Assembly: GCA_030549495.1 (NCBI GenBank)
Contig: JAUIRK010000239.1
Coordinates: forward strand, 1-64,000
DNA length: 64,000 nucleotides
Direction: 5' to 3'
Origin: Nectonema munidae
Taxonomy: Eukaryota; Nematomorpha; Nectonematoida; Nectonematidae
Shown: in pieces, positions 1 through 11,701 of the stretch
Layout of the letters: every line of letters begins with the position of its first letter
Position numbering within the stretch: position 1 is the first letter of the stretch
Translations under genes and position numbers: made by a program
The notes under the pieces: generated by a model
Told to the model about the DNA's origin: nothing
Database searches by the model: none
What the model saw: the letters and a program-made list of their open reading frames with translations, nothing else

Positions 1-1
1 A

Positions 2-169
2 CAATATTCCTGAAACAATTTTAACCTATAATAGTTTTAAGGGTGGTGTTGATATGGCAAATAAAATGTTAAGGGCTTATACATGCTATAAGCCTAAAAG
101 AAAATGGATTTATGCCATTTTTACCAACTATTTAGATATTGTGTGCAGTGCCCGCTTTTCTATATAATT
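2..169 (+). pseudogene. piggyBac transposase C-terminal fragment
   Basis: The open frame from base 2 reads through the piggyBac (DDE_Tnp_1_7) block with the motif KGGVDMANKMLRAYTCYK, then KRKWIYAIFTNYLDI, and stops at a TAA near 167. The GGVD aspartate region and the following tryptophan-containing helix are diagnostic of this transposase family. The copy runs off the left edge. It lacks the cysteine-rich tail seen in the copies at 7648 and 18956, because the frame ends soon after the last helix. A C-rich run (about 181-192) follows, so the 3' part may have been replaced by another repeat. Confidence 0.8.
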
Positions 170-370
170 TTTGGGCACATGCCCCCCCCCCCATGCATCC
201 TTAACTACTAAAATTTTTTGGTTTTAAAGCCTCCTATTCATTTTTACTTTTTAAAAATAAATAAGCTAGATAAAGAATCTAGATATTGATATTTTGATGT
301 TTGAAAAGTGTAAATATCGGAAATTTTATCTAACAAATTTAGATGAAATCTAAATGGTGATTGTAATTAT

Positions 371-550
371 AAAGTGGCCGAAAGACGGAGGTAGTGCAAT
401 GCCATGTCGACCTCGATACAGAGCAGGCAAACCTAATTCAATTATCCTTCCTCTCAAAAATGAGTTTAATATTCACATTGGCTGCGCAATGCAGAGCAGC
501 AGAGAACAGATACTACACTTTTGATCTTAGCCGATAGGCCGAGAAGCGAT
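371..550 (-). ncRNA. U2-like spliceosomal snRNA (divergent copy)
   Basis: Read on the minus strand from 550, the sequence begins ATCGCTTCTCGGCC, the U2 5' end. It continues through CTAAGATCAA and the branch-site recognition block GTAGTATCTGTTCT. An Sm-like ATTTTTGA follows TTAAAC, and the 3' hairpin keeps GGCATTGCACTACC. The end CTTTCGGCC resembles insect U2. Length is about 180 nt, against about 190 for U2. The stem IIa/IIb segment does not match canonical U2: a shorter segment that can pair GCTGC with GCAGC takes its place. Two extra A residues precede GTGTAGTA. It may be a variant gene or a pseudogene. Confidence 0.8.
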
Positions 551-2850
551 AATTATTGAAGAAATTTTGGATGAAAGTATCTGAAAAAATGTCCAAATTT
601 AAAAAAAACAAAAAAAAAAATTTTTTTTTGTAATTTTTTTTATTTAAAACTAAATCATATATATAAATATTTTTGATATTTTATGAAATAATATATATGC
701 GATACTGTAAGTTTAGCTATTTCACGAAATTATGAAATTATGAAGAATAATAAATGATAATTAACGCCATCTAAATATATTATTAAAAAAGTATATATCA
801 TTAACTTAATTCACTAATATTGAGCATTTTCATCATCTGTTAATGGTAAAAAATCCTAAAAGTTCTATTTTACAATAAATATTTGAAATTCTTACACCTA
901 TACACAAAAAATGTATATTAAAACTATTTTTGCCTGGATTGCCTTAATAATTATAGAAATTTAAAGCAAAAACGGGTTTCTGTAAGATCACTGAGTTTTT
1001 TAAAAGTAAACGTACTTCTTCATAATAAAATACGGTTAAAAAATTAACTTTTTTTTTAAATAATTTTATAATGATCTGTTTTTAACTTAAAATTCTAATT
1101 TTTTGAATTTGTAATCAAAATAATTTTTCTTTATTGTACCCAAAATGATAGTTTCTGTGTTAAATTTGTTATCTACAAGGAAAAATCTACACATCCAGAA
1201 TTTTGTAAAATATTTTAGCCATCTTCAATATATCCGTAACAAATAAACGAAAAGTTCGTTCATTTTCCTGTCATGAATGTTTTATCGTTATTAACTTAAA
1301 ATTTTTAATTGCAATTAGTGCCAATTTTAGATTTCAAGAAAAAATTTTCCCTCCTATCAACAGTATCAACCTTATTATCTGTATACGCTTGTTTATCAGG
1401 TATTCTGATATATTCTACACATTCTATGAGAGTGATCGAATTTTAATGCTGCCTATACTTGAAATATAATCACCTAGTCTTCAAGAGAAATGTATATATA
1501 AGTGTTTGTAATCATTCATTTGTTGCTGTTTTAACTTTCGAATATACTGATCAAAATCGAAATGCGTGATTTGTTATCAACATATTCCATAATTTTTAAA
1601 AAGTCCTTCTTTCTTTAGATTTTTTATTCTTCACGTTATACAAACGAGGAGGAAGGAATTTAACTAAAATTGTATAGCTGAAGCAAAGATTATAAATTTC
1701 AAAGGGTCATGACGCTAATTTTGTAGGAAAGGACAAGGTTTCCTATTTATACAATCAACAAAACAGAAGAACTAGTTGCACGGTGCTGCCTTTAAATTGA
1801 ACTCCTTCAGAAAGTAATAGAACAATTTTGGGACAAAAGATTTGTACAATCTTCTAACTACTTGATGATTCCTAAGGATCAAGGTCAAATATTTAGAAAT
1901 TTTAAACTTTAAATTTAATTTTACCATCCAATTCTAATTTTTATGCATTTTCTAGTTAAGTTAATTATTCATATATTATATATATATGTATATCGAAAAA
2001 AGCTTTCTTGAATATTACTTTTTCATTTAGAAGACTTCAAAATTGAAAATTCTGAAACGTAATCCGAAAATATAATACTCCTTTCACCTAACCAAGAAGA
2101 ATGCATCTTCAGTACAAAAAAATACAGACATTCTCAAAATCTTATCTAATAAACTTTTTAAATTCTTTTCCTTTTATAAAGATCCAAACTTCATTTGATA
2201 TACTCGCTTTTTGTTTGGATATCAATTCTATTTTTAGTCCATTAAATTTTTTATTAAAATATTTTACCAAAATTTTTTCACTAATATATTATTTTCACGA
2301 AGAATAAGTTTAAAAATTTGAGTAAAATTCGAAACGTCGTACAAACATTTTAGGAAATCATGGATTCTTTACATGGCAAATAAAATTTTCCAAGGAAATT
2401 GGAAAATTAGTTCTATTTTGATATTGCATAAGAAATTTGTTTTGTGTGATTCGTAGGGCAGTACATTTTTTATCTTAAAAATCCTATTTTTTAGATTATT
2501 TGAAAAATCTTTCAAAAGAATTTGGTCTTGGATTCAATATATGATAAAATTTTTGAGTAAAAAAATTTAATGTCTAACTTTTTGTTTTAATAAAGCTTTT
2601 TTAGAAAAAAAAGAAGAAATTTTTTTAATCTAATTAAAAAATTTATTATAGAATCTATTTATCTAATTTTTTTTAATTAAGCTTTTTGAGATTGTCTGAA
2701 TAACGAATTTAAAATTATCTTTTTACTTTTAAAAATTTTAAAGACTGATTTTTTTTTCAGTAAATGTAAATCTAATGCTGAAGTTGACCCATAAATTAAA
2801 GGAAAAGTAAAATAAAATTCAAAAAGTAATATAATTTATTGGGCACAAGA
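551..2850. other. AT-rich non-coding stretch
   Basis: Long A and T runs with frequent stops in all frames. The only open frame of note, a 68-codon one at 2101-2307, is low complexity and resembles no family I know. No RNA gene or repeat terminus was recognised. Confidence 0.5.
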
Positions 2851-2854
2851 TTTA

Positions 2855-3110
2855 AAACGTGAATTTTCGTGACACTCGGCCTTTCCAAACCACTATAATA
2901 ATGAGTAGGGTAGAAGTTGAAAACTGGAAGGATTAGCGAAGAAGAAGACTATGCTGTATAATGAAGAATATGTTTTTATCACGACTTCAATATAATTACT
3001 GGCTCGTGATAAAAACATATTCTTCGTTATACCGCATAGTTTTCAACTTCTACCCTACTCATTAGTATAGTGGGTTGATAAAGCCGAGTGTCGGCGAAAA
3101 TTCACCGTTT
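2855..3110. repeat. Foldback (long inverted repeat) element
   Basis: The left arm (about 2855-2992) and right arm (about 3003-3110) are reverse complements over most of their length. GTGAATTTTCG at 2859 pairs with CGAAAATTCAC ending at 3105. GAGTAGGGTAGAAGTTGAAAAC in the left arm has its complement in the right arm, and the inner arms TATGTTTTTATCACGA and TCGTGATAAAAACATA flank a loop of about 20 nt. The left arm has an extra segment near 2925-2948, and there are small mismatches. It contains no gene, so it is a foldback MITE or palindrome. Confidence 0.8.
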
Positions 3111-3249
3111 TCAGTAAAGACAGAATTTTTTTGAATTGGGTCACTATTTTGCTAAAATTTTTTCTTGAAAATCCTTTAAAATTTTTTTTTTTCATTTTGA
3201 AATTTATTTTAGTTGTTCTTTCAAGTTCAAATGGGCACCAGTGTTTCAC

Positions 3250-3990
3250 AAAATAAAATAATCTGGCTCGAATTATATATAAAATATTAAAAAAGATATA
3301 AGCGATTCCTTTCCAAAAACTGAGCCTTAAATAGCATTTATTTACCCTATGTTTTAAATGGCAAAACTGATTTAGAAAAATTATTCAAGACCTAATGTTA
3401 AAAGACCAAGTATCTAAAGACTGAAATTATAAAGAATCTATATAATCACGAAAAAAGATTTGGCCAAAATATAAAATTTTATCTTGTTTCTCATAAACAA
3501 TTTTATATTCCAATATAACTCTTGTTATCTTGCCAAAATACTTTTATAATCTTTATTAGAAATTGAACAAATTTGTTGTCAATTCATTTTCCAATAAAAA
3601 AAATATATTTTCTTAGTTTTTTACAGAAAAATTGGTCAACATGTTTTTTTATTCACAACATTACATGAACCTTAAGTTATACACCACGTTTGTTAATCAT
3701 TTAGATTATTTTTTTGATATTATCACATCTGGTTGTCAAGTTAAGAATTGCGTAATGCTAAAATAATAGTTTTATTGATTTATATTCATGATTAGATCAA
3801 ATAAATGATATCAAATTGATACAGGAAATTAAATTCTTTTTTTTGTGGCTGACTAGCCTTCTGTTAAATTTTTATTGAAAGAATCACAAAATTACAGACA
3901 AATTAACAAAGGATTTTACACACAAAAATTGATAAGCTACCAATAATTCTAATCTTTAGGGAGGATTTCCTCTTAATGGCGAGTCAGCCG
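3250..3990. other. AT-rich non-coding stretch
   Basis: No coding frame, RNA gene or repeat terminus recognised. Confidence 0.4.
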
Positions 3991-3994
3991 AATT

Positions 3995-4690
3995 TTAGCC
4001 CAAGAGTACTTCTTGGTGTCTGAAATTAAATGTTGCTAATAACTTTTTTAACACGAATTGGAGAGTACCTGGAGAAAAAGAACTGCCCATTGGTGGCCTG
4101 GCGAAAGCATGCGTTCTATCAACTCTGAAGCAGAATAACCTTCTGTAGTTCTTGTTGATGAAAATCTTGTGTATGAAACCATAGAAAGCGTTTCCCAGAT
4201 CTACCTTAATGGCCCACCTCCATTCTTCTTCCAGGTGTGAAGTTGTGTCTTCATTCTTGAACATTTCTTTTGAATAAAATGAAGTTTTTTGTTTTTCTTT
4301 GGAATGAGGAAAATTAGCGAAACAATTTTAGGAGTCTTTGTTTTGTTGAATACACTGGTCAACACAATTTTTGTGGCACAAAGTTTTCGATCAGATTTTA
4401 ACTAAATCTAATGTACAGAACTCATGATCTGTGAACATCATGCATGTTCAATTTGAAAGATCACGCAAGTCCAAACTTTGGGTTTGCTTGTCAATGATTT
4501 CCATCATATTGTTTTTAGGATTTAGCAGATGATTAGGCCAAGCTTTGAAGAAGGGAGCGATTCGTCGTCTGGATAAGGATACATGAGTAGTTTGCGAAAG
4601 CGCCTTGGGAGTGGTCAAATCATTTTGCACATATCCCAAAAGCGAGACTTTAAACTCCAAAGATACTAACTCTGGACTCTTTTTCTTGGA
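3995..4690 (-). mobile_element. Retroelement reverse-transcriptase fossil
   Basis: A minus-strand frame at 3995-4264 contains a block like WAIKVDLGNAF followed by a PPMGSSFSPG segment. This is the order of reverse-transcriptase motif A and the following primer-grip region. A neighbouring minus frame at 4448-4660 may be the preceding part of the same polyprotein. The clade could not be assigned. The piece is short, old and broken, and no terminal repeats were seen. Confidence 0.45.
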
Positions 4691-5966
4691 AACAATTAAA
4701 AAGTTTTAAAACTCCAGTTAACGCCAGTGAGATTAATATTTATTTTTTATGTAAAATTCTTTTATCTTCAGGTTAATTTTTACTATAAAAATGGATAATT
4801 TGACAAATTAGCTTCAATTTTTAAGTACCCTAGTCATGACTCTGCCCCATTTTTTAATCATATTTAGCTATTTCAGATATCTGTTTGCTAAAATTAAACA
4901 TCTGCTTTCTTCTATATAACTTAAAAGTAGACGATTTTTATTTTACCCCATTGTGCCTGAAAAGGTTTGGGATGGCGTATTTAGTAATAATTTTCTCAGC
5001 TAACAATCATATGTGTTTGAAAATGGAATATATGTACTGGATTTGATGCTATCCTTCATTTTTGAAACAAAGAAGATCAAACGCCTGTAAATCAAAGTTT
5101 CAACACATGTTAAAATATATATCATTTGACTTTTTTTATTTGAAACTCACCTTCACTACCCTTTTCAAATAGATAGAGTCGTTTGGTGATACCTATTTCT
5201 AAGGTAAGTTATCCAAAATATCTATTAAAGTTATCGTCACTCTCATGAAACTTTTAATCATGGTTATGTAGATGGAAAAATATTTGGCGACCTATTTCTA
5301 ATTTTTGAGACTGAAACTCCATTTATGTATAATTTTTTTTCACATTAATGACTCCACTTATATATAATTTTGCGACTTTGACTTTAAAAATATGCAAGAT
5401 CAACTTTTCTCTTTTAAATATTTTAAATCTCCAAAAAGTGTGATGTCATGTACCATATTTCAAGGGCGTTTGTGAATGTCAATTTTAGAAAGTCAATAAA
5501 GGATTTCCTGAATTTTAGACATTTCTACTTTGTGTTGCAAGCCAAAAGTTTGATCTATTTTCTTCAACATAATTTATCTAAATGTTCTATTGGTTTGTAT
5601 TTGCAGTTCAGTGTCTTTCTTGCATTGTCTTCAAAAAGATTTTCAAATTATTGTCTATAACCTTTTTATCTACGACAAAGGAATACAATTCATAAAGTCA
5701 ATTTATCCTAATTTTTTTCCAAAAGGTACTTGGTTTAAAATTTTTAACTTTCTACTCATACGTTGAGTTTTGCTCCTCTACAAACTAATTTTAACATAAA
5801 ATAAAAAGGTTCATTTTTTAATTTCAATTGAATTTTTCTGCCTTTTTTTATGTGGTGAAAAATACAAGGCTTAAACCAACATTTTTATGTTGTGTTTTTG
5901 CAATGTTGCAAACTAAAAACAGTGTTTCGAAGTCATTTTTTAATCTAACATATATGAATATAACTA

Positions 5967-6202
5967 CAGTAGACCATCGTTAAGTCGAACTACATGGGGG
6001 AGAAGAGTGTCCGACATAACAGAGGGTCTACTATATATATATATATATGGCAGAAAAAAATATTTCAAATTGGACCAATTTATAGCCACAACAAGCTTTG
6101 GAATAACGTCAAATGGTCCTATGGTTTGCCTATGAGGGCAAACATTTGTATTCTCGGTCACGGTCCGACTTATCCGATATCCGAGTTAACGAGGGTCTAC
6201 TG
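5967..6202. mobile_element. pogo/Tigger-type MITE
   Basis: A 236-bp element with terminal inverted repeats: CAGTAGACCATCGTTAA at the left and the complement of CAGTAGACCCTCGTTAA at the right. It is flanked by TA on both sides (5965-5966 and 6203-6204), as expected for Tc1/mariner-pogo insertions. An inner partial copy of the terminus lies near 6022-6033, next to a TA run. It has no coding capacity. Confidence 0.8.
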
Positions 6203-7503
6203 TATTTATAAAATCAAAGTCGCAATAATATTACGACTCCTTCTCAAAAAGCTACAACTCAACTGCTAATATGTAAACACGCACTTTGAATAACTCCAAG
6301 CTGTAATTACATGTTTTCGATAGTCATGATGTTATTATTCAATTATACTTGTCTGCAGATTTTAAAACGAATTTCATAGTTCTATTATAGCTAGTGAACT
6401 TTTACGAATGACTTTCAATGAAATAATTTTGAGAGATTTTCAAAAAATAGGTATAGTTACGGAATTACCACCAATAAGACTTCGATTCTTAAAAGACATT
6501 TTAACCATTTTAAACTTCAGATCTTTGAAAGCTTTAAAGTTTTATTACACACTTTCAACGAATATTTAAGGCGCACATCCGAAGAGAGAGGAGGCACGAT
6601 CCGTCGACCCAATGTGATTTGAAAGGGGCGAAAAAAGTTGGTTTAATTTTTCATCGTTTTTATAAGGATTAGTTTGGTTTGTGAGTAGACTTTCAATACT
6701 ATTTTACATTTTTTTACGGTTGAGTTTCGGACACAAATTTTTTTATCATAAATTTAAAAAAAAGTTTGCCTGTCTTTGAATTCAGAGGGCAGCACCCAAT
6801 ATTCTATTCTATAAAAATTTTGAAAGTAGATCAGTAAATTGCAAGACCTGCTAAGTCTCATTCAATGTTCTTATGCAAAAATCTTGTCTTTCAATTATCT
6901 CAATTTTTTGCATGATTTTTGTCATTTCTTTTAAAAAAAAGAACTTTAAATTTAGTGAAACAGACGTTTGGCTATTTCTTCTTTGCTTGACTCTTTTATG
7001 TTTTCTGAAGACGTGTATGAGGCATTAGGACAGTGTTTCTCAACGGTAGGCGAGTCGACCACTTATCAGGGAAATGGAATCCAGCTGCGTAATTTTTATG
7101 CAAATATTTCGGCATTGTATATAAGTTGTTGATATAGTCAGAATATGAATCTAAGCCAAATTTTTTCTAATCATAAATATGTTGACAAATCACATTGTTT
7201 GAATTCAAATTAGATAAATCGAGGATAATTTTTTTCACACTTTAAAACATGAATATAAACAATCAAAAATAATATTTTTATATATAGTCTGTATTGATAT
7301 TTTATAGGAAGGATTACTTAATGAGAGAACCAAAAAAACATCTTTTGGTGCCGAATTTCAAAATATGATCACTTTTTTTTCTATAATGTGCCCTACTAAC
7401 TTGTAATACCATGGATTTGAGCATATACACGAATCTATTTACGTTTTATTAAAGCTTTAAAAATTCTAAATTAGCATTTTCTTTAGATTTATCAAATATC
7501 ATA
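6203..7503. other. Non-coding stretch with one hAT-like terminus
   Basis: No gene recognised. CAGTGTTTCTCAAC at 7031-7044 is the standard start of one hAT family. The same word occurs at 38882, next to a recognisable transposase remnant, and in inverse orientation near 24721-24735. GGCGCACATCC near 6571 resembles the terminus of the hAT element at 19532. Confidence 0.4.
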
Positions 7504-9801
7504 CCCTTATTAGGATGGAAAAATTAAACAACCTAATTGGGACAAGTGACTACATTTTGTAGTCACTATCTTTTTCTATAATATATATTATATTAATTGG
7601 TTTTGGCATATATAAGTAACAGAAAATGTTATTAAATGTATTTATTTTCATGAATTTTCGCAAAATGTACAACTTACAGTTTTTTTTTCACAGGAGTGTT
7701 CTTTACAGCACGCTTTCAAACAAGTGTTGCATCTTTTTCTTGTAGACTTCTTACAAATGAAACATCTTCTTGGAGTTTCTTGCGCTATTCTATTTAGATC
7801 AGATGAAACGGGCGCATACGATAAAAAATAACGTATTACATGCTTTATTTCGGTAGAGAGATGTGGATTTTTTAACCTTTTTTCCATGTTAGCTGCTGAA
7901 AGTTCTTCCCCTAAGACTTTTAGAAAAGTTTTTCTTGACTGACAATATCCATTTTTCTTTGCCATTATGTAAGCATTTAGGCATGAAACATCAAGCATGT
8001 TAAAAAATATGATTAATGGCCAGCGTACAGTTTTTCTTCTGACTGTATATTCTTCTACATTTTCGTCCATTAGATCGACGCCACCTTTTGTTTTATTGTA
8101 AAAGTTTATGAGATCTGGTACTCTTTTTTCATTAGCGAAATCCGAAGAAAAAAGTTGCTTGACAAAAGACACACGGTTTTGTTCTTTTTGGAGCATAAGA
8201 CATAATTACTATTTTGTTTTTATTATCATACTTAAAAACTGTTGAGTTTATTTCTCTACCTTTTGAATTTTTGAATGATAATGGAAGTTCTTTTTTATTT
8301 TGACGAATCGTTCCTACTAAAGTAAGTTTTTTTTCAAGAAGTTTCACTGCTAGACTATGACTTGTAAAGAAGTTGTCAAGCGTGATATTTCTTCCTGTTT
8401 TTTCAAAAGGCTTCACCAACTCGAGGCAAACTTTTTCAGCTAAATTTATTGTTCTTGCATTATTTTCTCTACCCAAATAAATTATTCCGTTGAGAGCATA
8501 GCTTGAGTTTGCCTCACAAATCCAAAATATCTTTAGTCCATATTTTTTGGGTTTTGAAGGCATGTATGTTTTGCCAGGTATTTTACCTCGATACCCAACT
8601 AATTGCTCGTCTATTGTTAGAAATTCTTCAGGAATGTAGTGACGTCTTTGTGAAAGTAGAAACAGTTCCCATACTTCCCTTATAGCCGCAAGTTTGTCGT
8701 TCTCTTTTCTTTGACTTCTTGTAATAAGATTGTCAAACCTTAGACACCTAAGGAAAAGTTTCATACGCGAAAACGCCATACAGGCTTTATAAAAAGGCTT
8801 GCTATCTTTTTCTTTATAAAAATCGTTCAAATCACAAAAATTGTCGCGATCCACCTGCTCTGATAAGAAAACCAATTGAAGCTTCAAACTCATCATAAGT
8901 AAACTTTGAGAATAATTTTGAAGAAAACTTAGATGGATTTGAAGCCTTGATCATAAAAAGTTTTTGATTTGTAAATCTTAGAATATGTCTTCTAATTTCT
9001 TCAGGTAAAGTCAAATCAAATAATTCTTTTTCGTCGACGCTTTTTGTACAGGTTCTTGCTTTCTCTGTGACAATATTACGCTTCAAACGCACAATATTAT
9101 CTTTCAATTTATAATCCCACTTTACATCACCTACAGCTTCTTCTTCTCCTTCTTCTTCATTAGAAAGGGAATCATCTGTACTTTCATTTTCAGAAAAAAC
9201 AACTATATCTTCTGAATCTTCCTCTAAAGTTCGGAGATTATTATTCATGTCAAAATTCTCTTCAACGTTTTCATCATCGCTTGAAAAATTTGAAAATGCT
9301 ATAGATTCTGAAATATCTAAATCATCGTCACATAATTTGCTAATTTTTAATAAGCTACAGGCTTCAATAAAGGTCTTTCGTTTATTCATAGTGTACAAAA
9401 AATTGAGAAAAAAAATCAATAATGAAATGAAAGGAAGCAGAGAGAGTGTGCAACAAGATATTGTGTCTCATTCAATCATGACAACCGGAAAGAGTTTCTG
9501 TGACAATTCTTCTTTACTAAATGCCAATGCATGAAACAACCCTTGTACCTATATTAAAAGCTATGCATGAATTTATATAGAAAGACGTTGACTACAAAAT
9601 GTAGTCAACTTCACTATATATGAAAAACATAGAATAACTCTCTTCATCACAAACATTCAATACTGTTATTTTCATATATTTTAACCTGTTATACAAGCAA
9701 ATTGTATGCGCAATTATGAAGTTTTTACTCAATTATTCAACGAGTTATAAATAATAATACTTTTGCTGACTACATTTTGTAGTCAATTATCCTGATAAGG
9801 G
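7504..9801 (-). mobile_element. piggyBac element E1, near complete
   Basis: A 2.3-kb element with termini CCCTTATTAGGAT (left) and the complement of CCCTTATCAGGAT (right). Three copies of the palindrome GACTACAAAATGTAGTC or its inverse lie at 7548-7564, 9590-9606 and 9768-9784. Transposase reading frames fill the interior on the minus strand, so the 5' end is at the right. The flanks (CATA left, TAAG right) are not a clean TTAA duplication, so the ends have decayed or the boundaries are a few bases off. The spacing of the palindromes matches element B exactly. Confidence 0.85.
7648..9419 (-). pseudogene. piggyBac transposase of E1 (frameshifted)
   Basis: Three overlapping minus frames make one transposase. 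The N-terminal acidic segment (8832-9419) is rich in D/E/S, ending KFTYDEFEASIGFLIRAGG. The catalytic core (8132-8896) contains ITLDNFFTS and EQLVGYRGKIPGKTYMPSKP. The C-terminal part (7648-8196) has KGGVDLMDENVEEYTVRRK, then a cysteine/histidine-rich tail with CFICKKSTRKRCNTC. Two frameshifts, near 8860 and 8170, break the frame. The start is the internal ATG at 9389 (MNKRKTF) or the upstream one at 9419. Length summed over the frames is about 580-600 residues, normal for the family. Confidence 0.88.
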
Positions 9802-11690
9802 TAAGCAAATTTTTAATTCATATTTCTCACATACATATCCTAATTCTAGATGCAGCACGTTTTCATTTTATACCAAATTTAGTTAAATCGTTTTGATTTG
9901 AAAAAAATCATGGCCATCTTTCTTTGATGGGCCAATTTTAAGTTATAAGGACCTTTAGTGCACTGCGATTATCGTGATGTTTTTTATTTTCAGGATTATG
10001 GTGTTTTTCACTGAACAAAAATTCAAAGATAACAAAGCCCAAGAGATTTTATACTCCTGATTGTTAAGTTATAATTTAGTGCTTATTACTAACTTTTTAA
10101 CTAGTCAAGTTAAAAAAAATTCTAGCTTCTAAAATCTGTTCTTTGTAAAAATCGAGAAGAGTATTAAAATAATATATTAAATTCAATTCTACATTTTGAA
10201 TTCACAAAAATTTAATTACTATTGTAAACTTCTAAATCTATAAAAAGAGTAACTGTTGAAGCTTTTCTTTATAAAAGTTCATTTTGCTCAAAACAAATTA
10301 ATGAAAATTTCTTTTTTTCTGTTGCTGATGCTTTTTAAGGCATAATTCATTTTTTAATTAGATAGGTTTAAAAACTGAATTTTTAATAAAATACATACCA
10401 TCGGTTTCAATCGTGAATGTACGTAGTATTCCTAGTCAGATTATTACTAACCTTTATTTAGCCCTGATCAAAAACTTTACACACGAATTTATGCCTTTTT
10501 TAAAGTTGTTTTTGAATTAAAAAAAAGCAAATTTATATTAAATAATAAAATTTTATGAATTTTTTACCACGATTGTCAAGACAGATTTAATATAACTCTT
10601 AAGTGAAGTATGAAAAACAAATCACTTTACATTTGTGTAAAATAAAATTAACATATAAAATATTTTATTTTCGATTTTGCTAACTTTTATGTTGGGGTGG
10701 ATTCTGAAAATAATCAACTTAAAAAACCTAAATCAGATTACCTTCGCTTGTATACATCAGAACGAACAGAGTTTTGTGAGACTAAATAAGAACTCCATAG
10801 TACCTTCCTTATCGAGGTAACACAATTGCTTTTTTCATTACTACAACCACAAGATTAGTACACCTGCCCATTAGTGTTTAACAGCTATGTCGAACAACTG
10901 CATGCACATTTCAGCACAGATAATTGATGCAGTAAACTAGAAGCTAAAGCTATTCATCTTTCTACAGTTAGTTTTCCCCCCTCAAATATCTACAAATGTT
11001 TTTTATAGATCAGAATTTAAGAATCTAAATAAAAATCCAGAGAAACAGAATAGGCAAAACTTGAAACGGTTAGGTTATAATTAAATGAAATATAGAATAT
11101 ATTCAGTATAGAGAGGATACTATTATTCGTATTAGTAAAAAATGTCTATAACTCTGATTTCTCCTTTTAGAAAAATCTTTCACTTAAGGAGTTCAGAAAA
11201 AGTATAAAATATGAAGATAATTTTGAAAATGTGTTGATAATATGATGAATTGAAATAACTCATTGAAGAAAAACTTTTCCTGAACATAAGATGCTCGTTT
11301 TATGGTTTTATAGCATTTAAAATCTATTCTCAAATTTCAGTTCTTGCAAATTTGTCCATTATATTTTTTATGAACTCTTTTAATTCATCTTTCAAATGTA
11401 AATCTTTTTTCGCAGTATTTTCACATCATGATTATAAAACATGTGTTTGTTAAATTTTTGGGTACATAAGTTCATCTTAAAGATGAAGTTTACATCATAA
11501 TCAAATACAATATACTTATACATGTTATGTTGGATATTATAACAAAAATAAGGATTTAAATAATTGTAAAAAGAAGTCATAAATTATATATACCCAGGGG
11601 TATTTTCTTATTTTGCACCGGCGTAGGGGTGGACTCTCTCTATATACAATGAAAGAGACGAGCGATGTTGTCTACAAAAAATTCAAAACG
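9802..11690. other. Intergenic stretch downstream of RPS3
   Basis: AT-rich with no recognisable coding frame, RNA or repeat terminus. It separates piggyBac E1 from the RPS3 polyadenylation signal. Confidence 0.4.
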
Positions 11691-11693
11691 CAA

Positions 11694-11699
11694 TTTATT
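11694..11699 (-). terminator. RPS3 polyadenylation signal
   Basis: AATAAA on the minus strand begins only three bases after the RPS3 stop (11702-11704). A T/GT-rich tract follows downstream. The predicted 3' UTR is therefore only a few tens of bases. Confidence 0.6.
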
Positions 11700-11701
11700 G
11701 A

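Noticed and set aside
5964-6269. Overlapping frames of 65 and 91 codons on both strands
   Set aside because: Lie within a 236-bp pogo-type MITE and its inverted repeats; no similarity to a protein.
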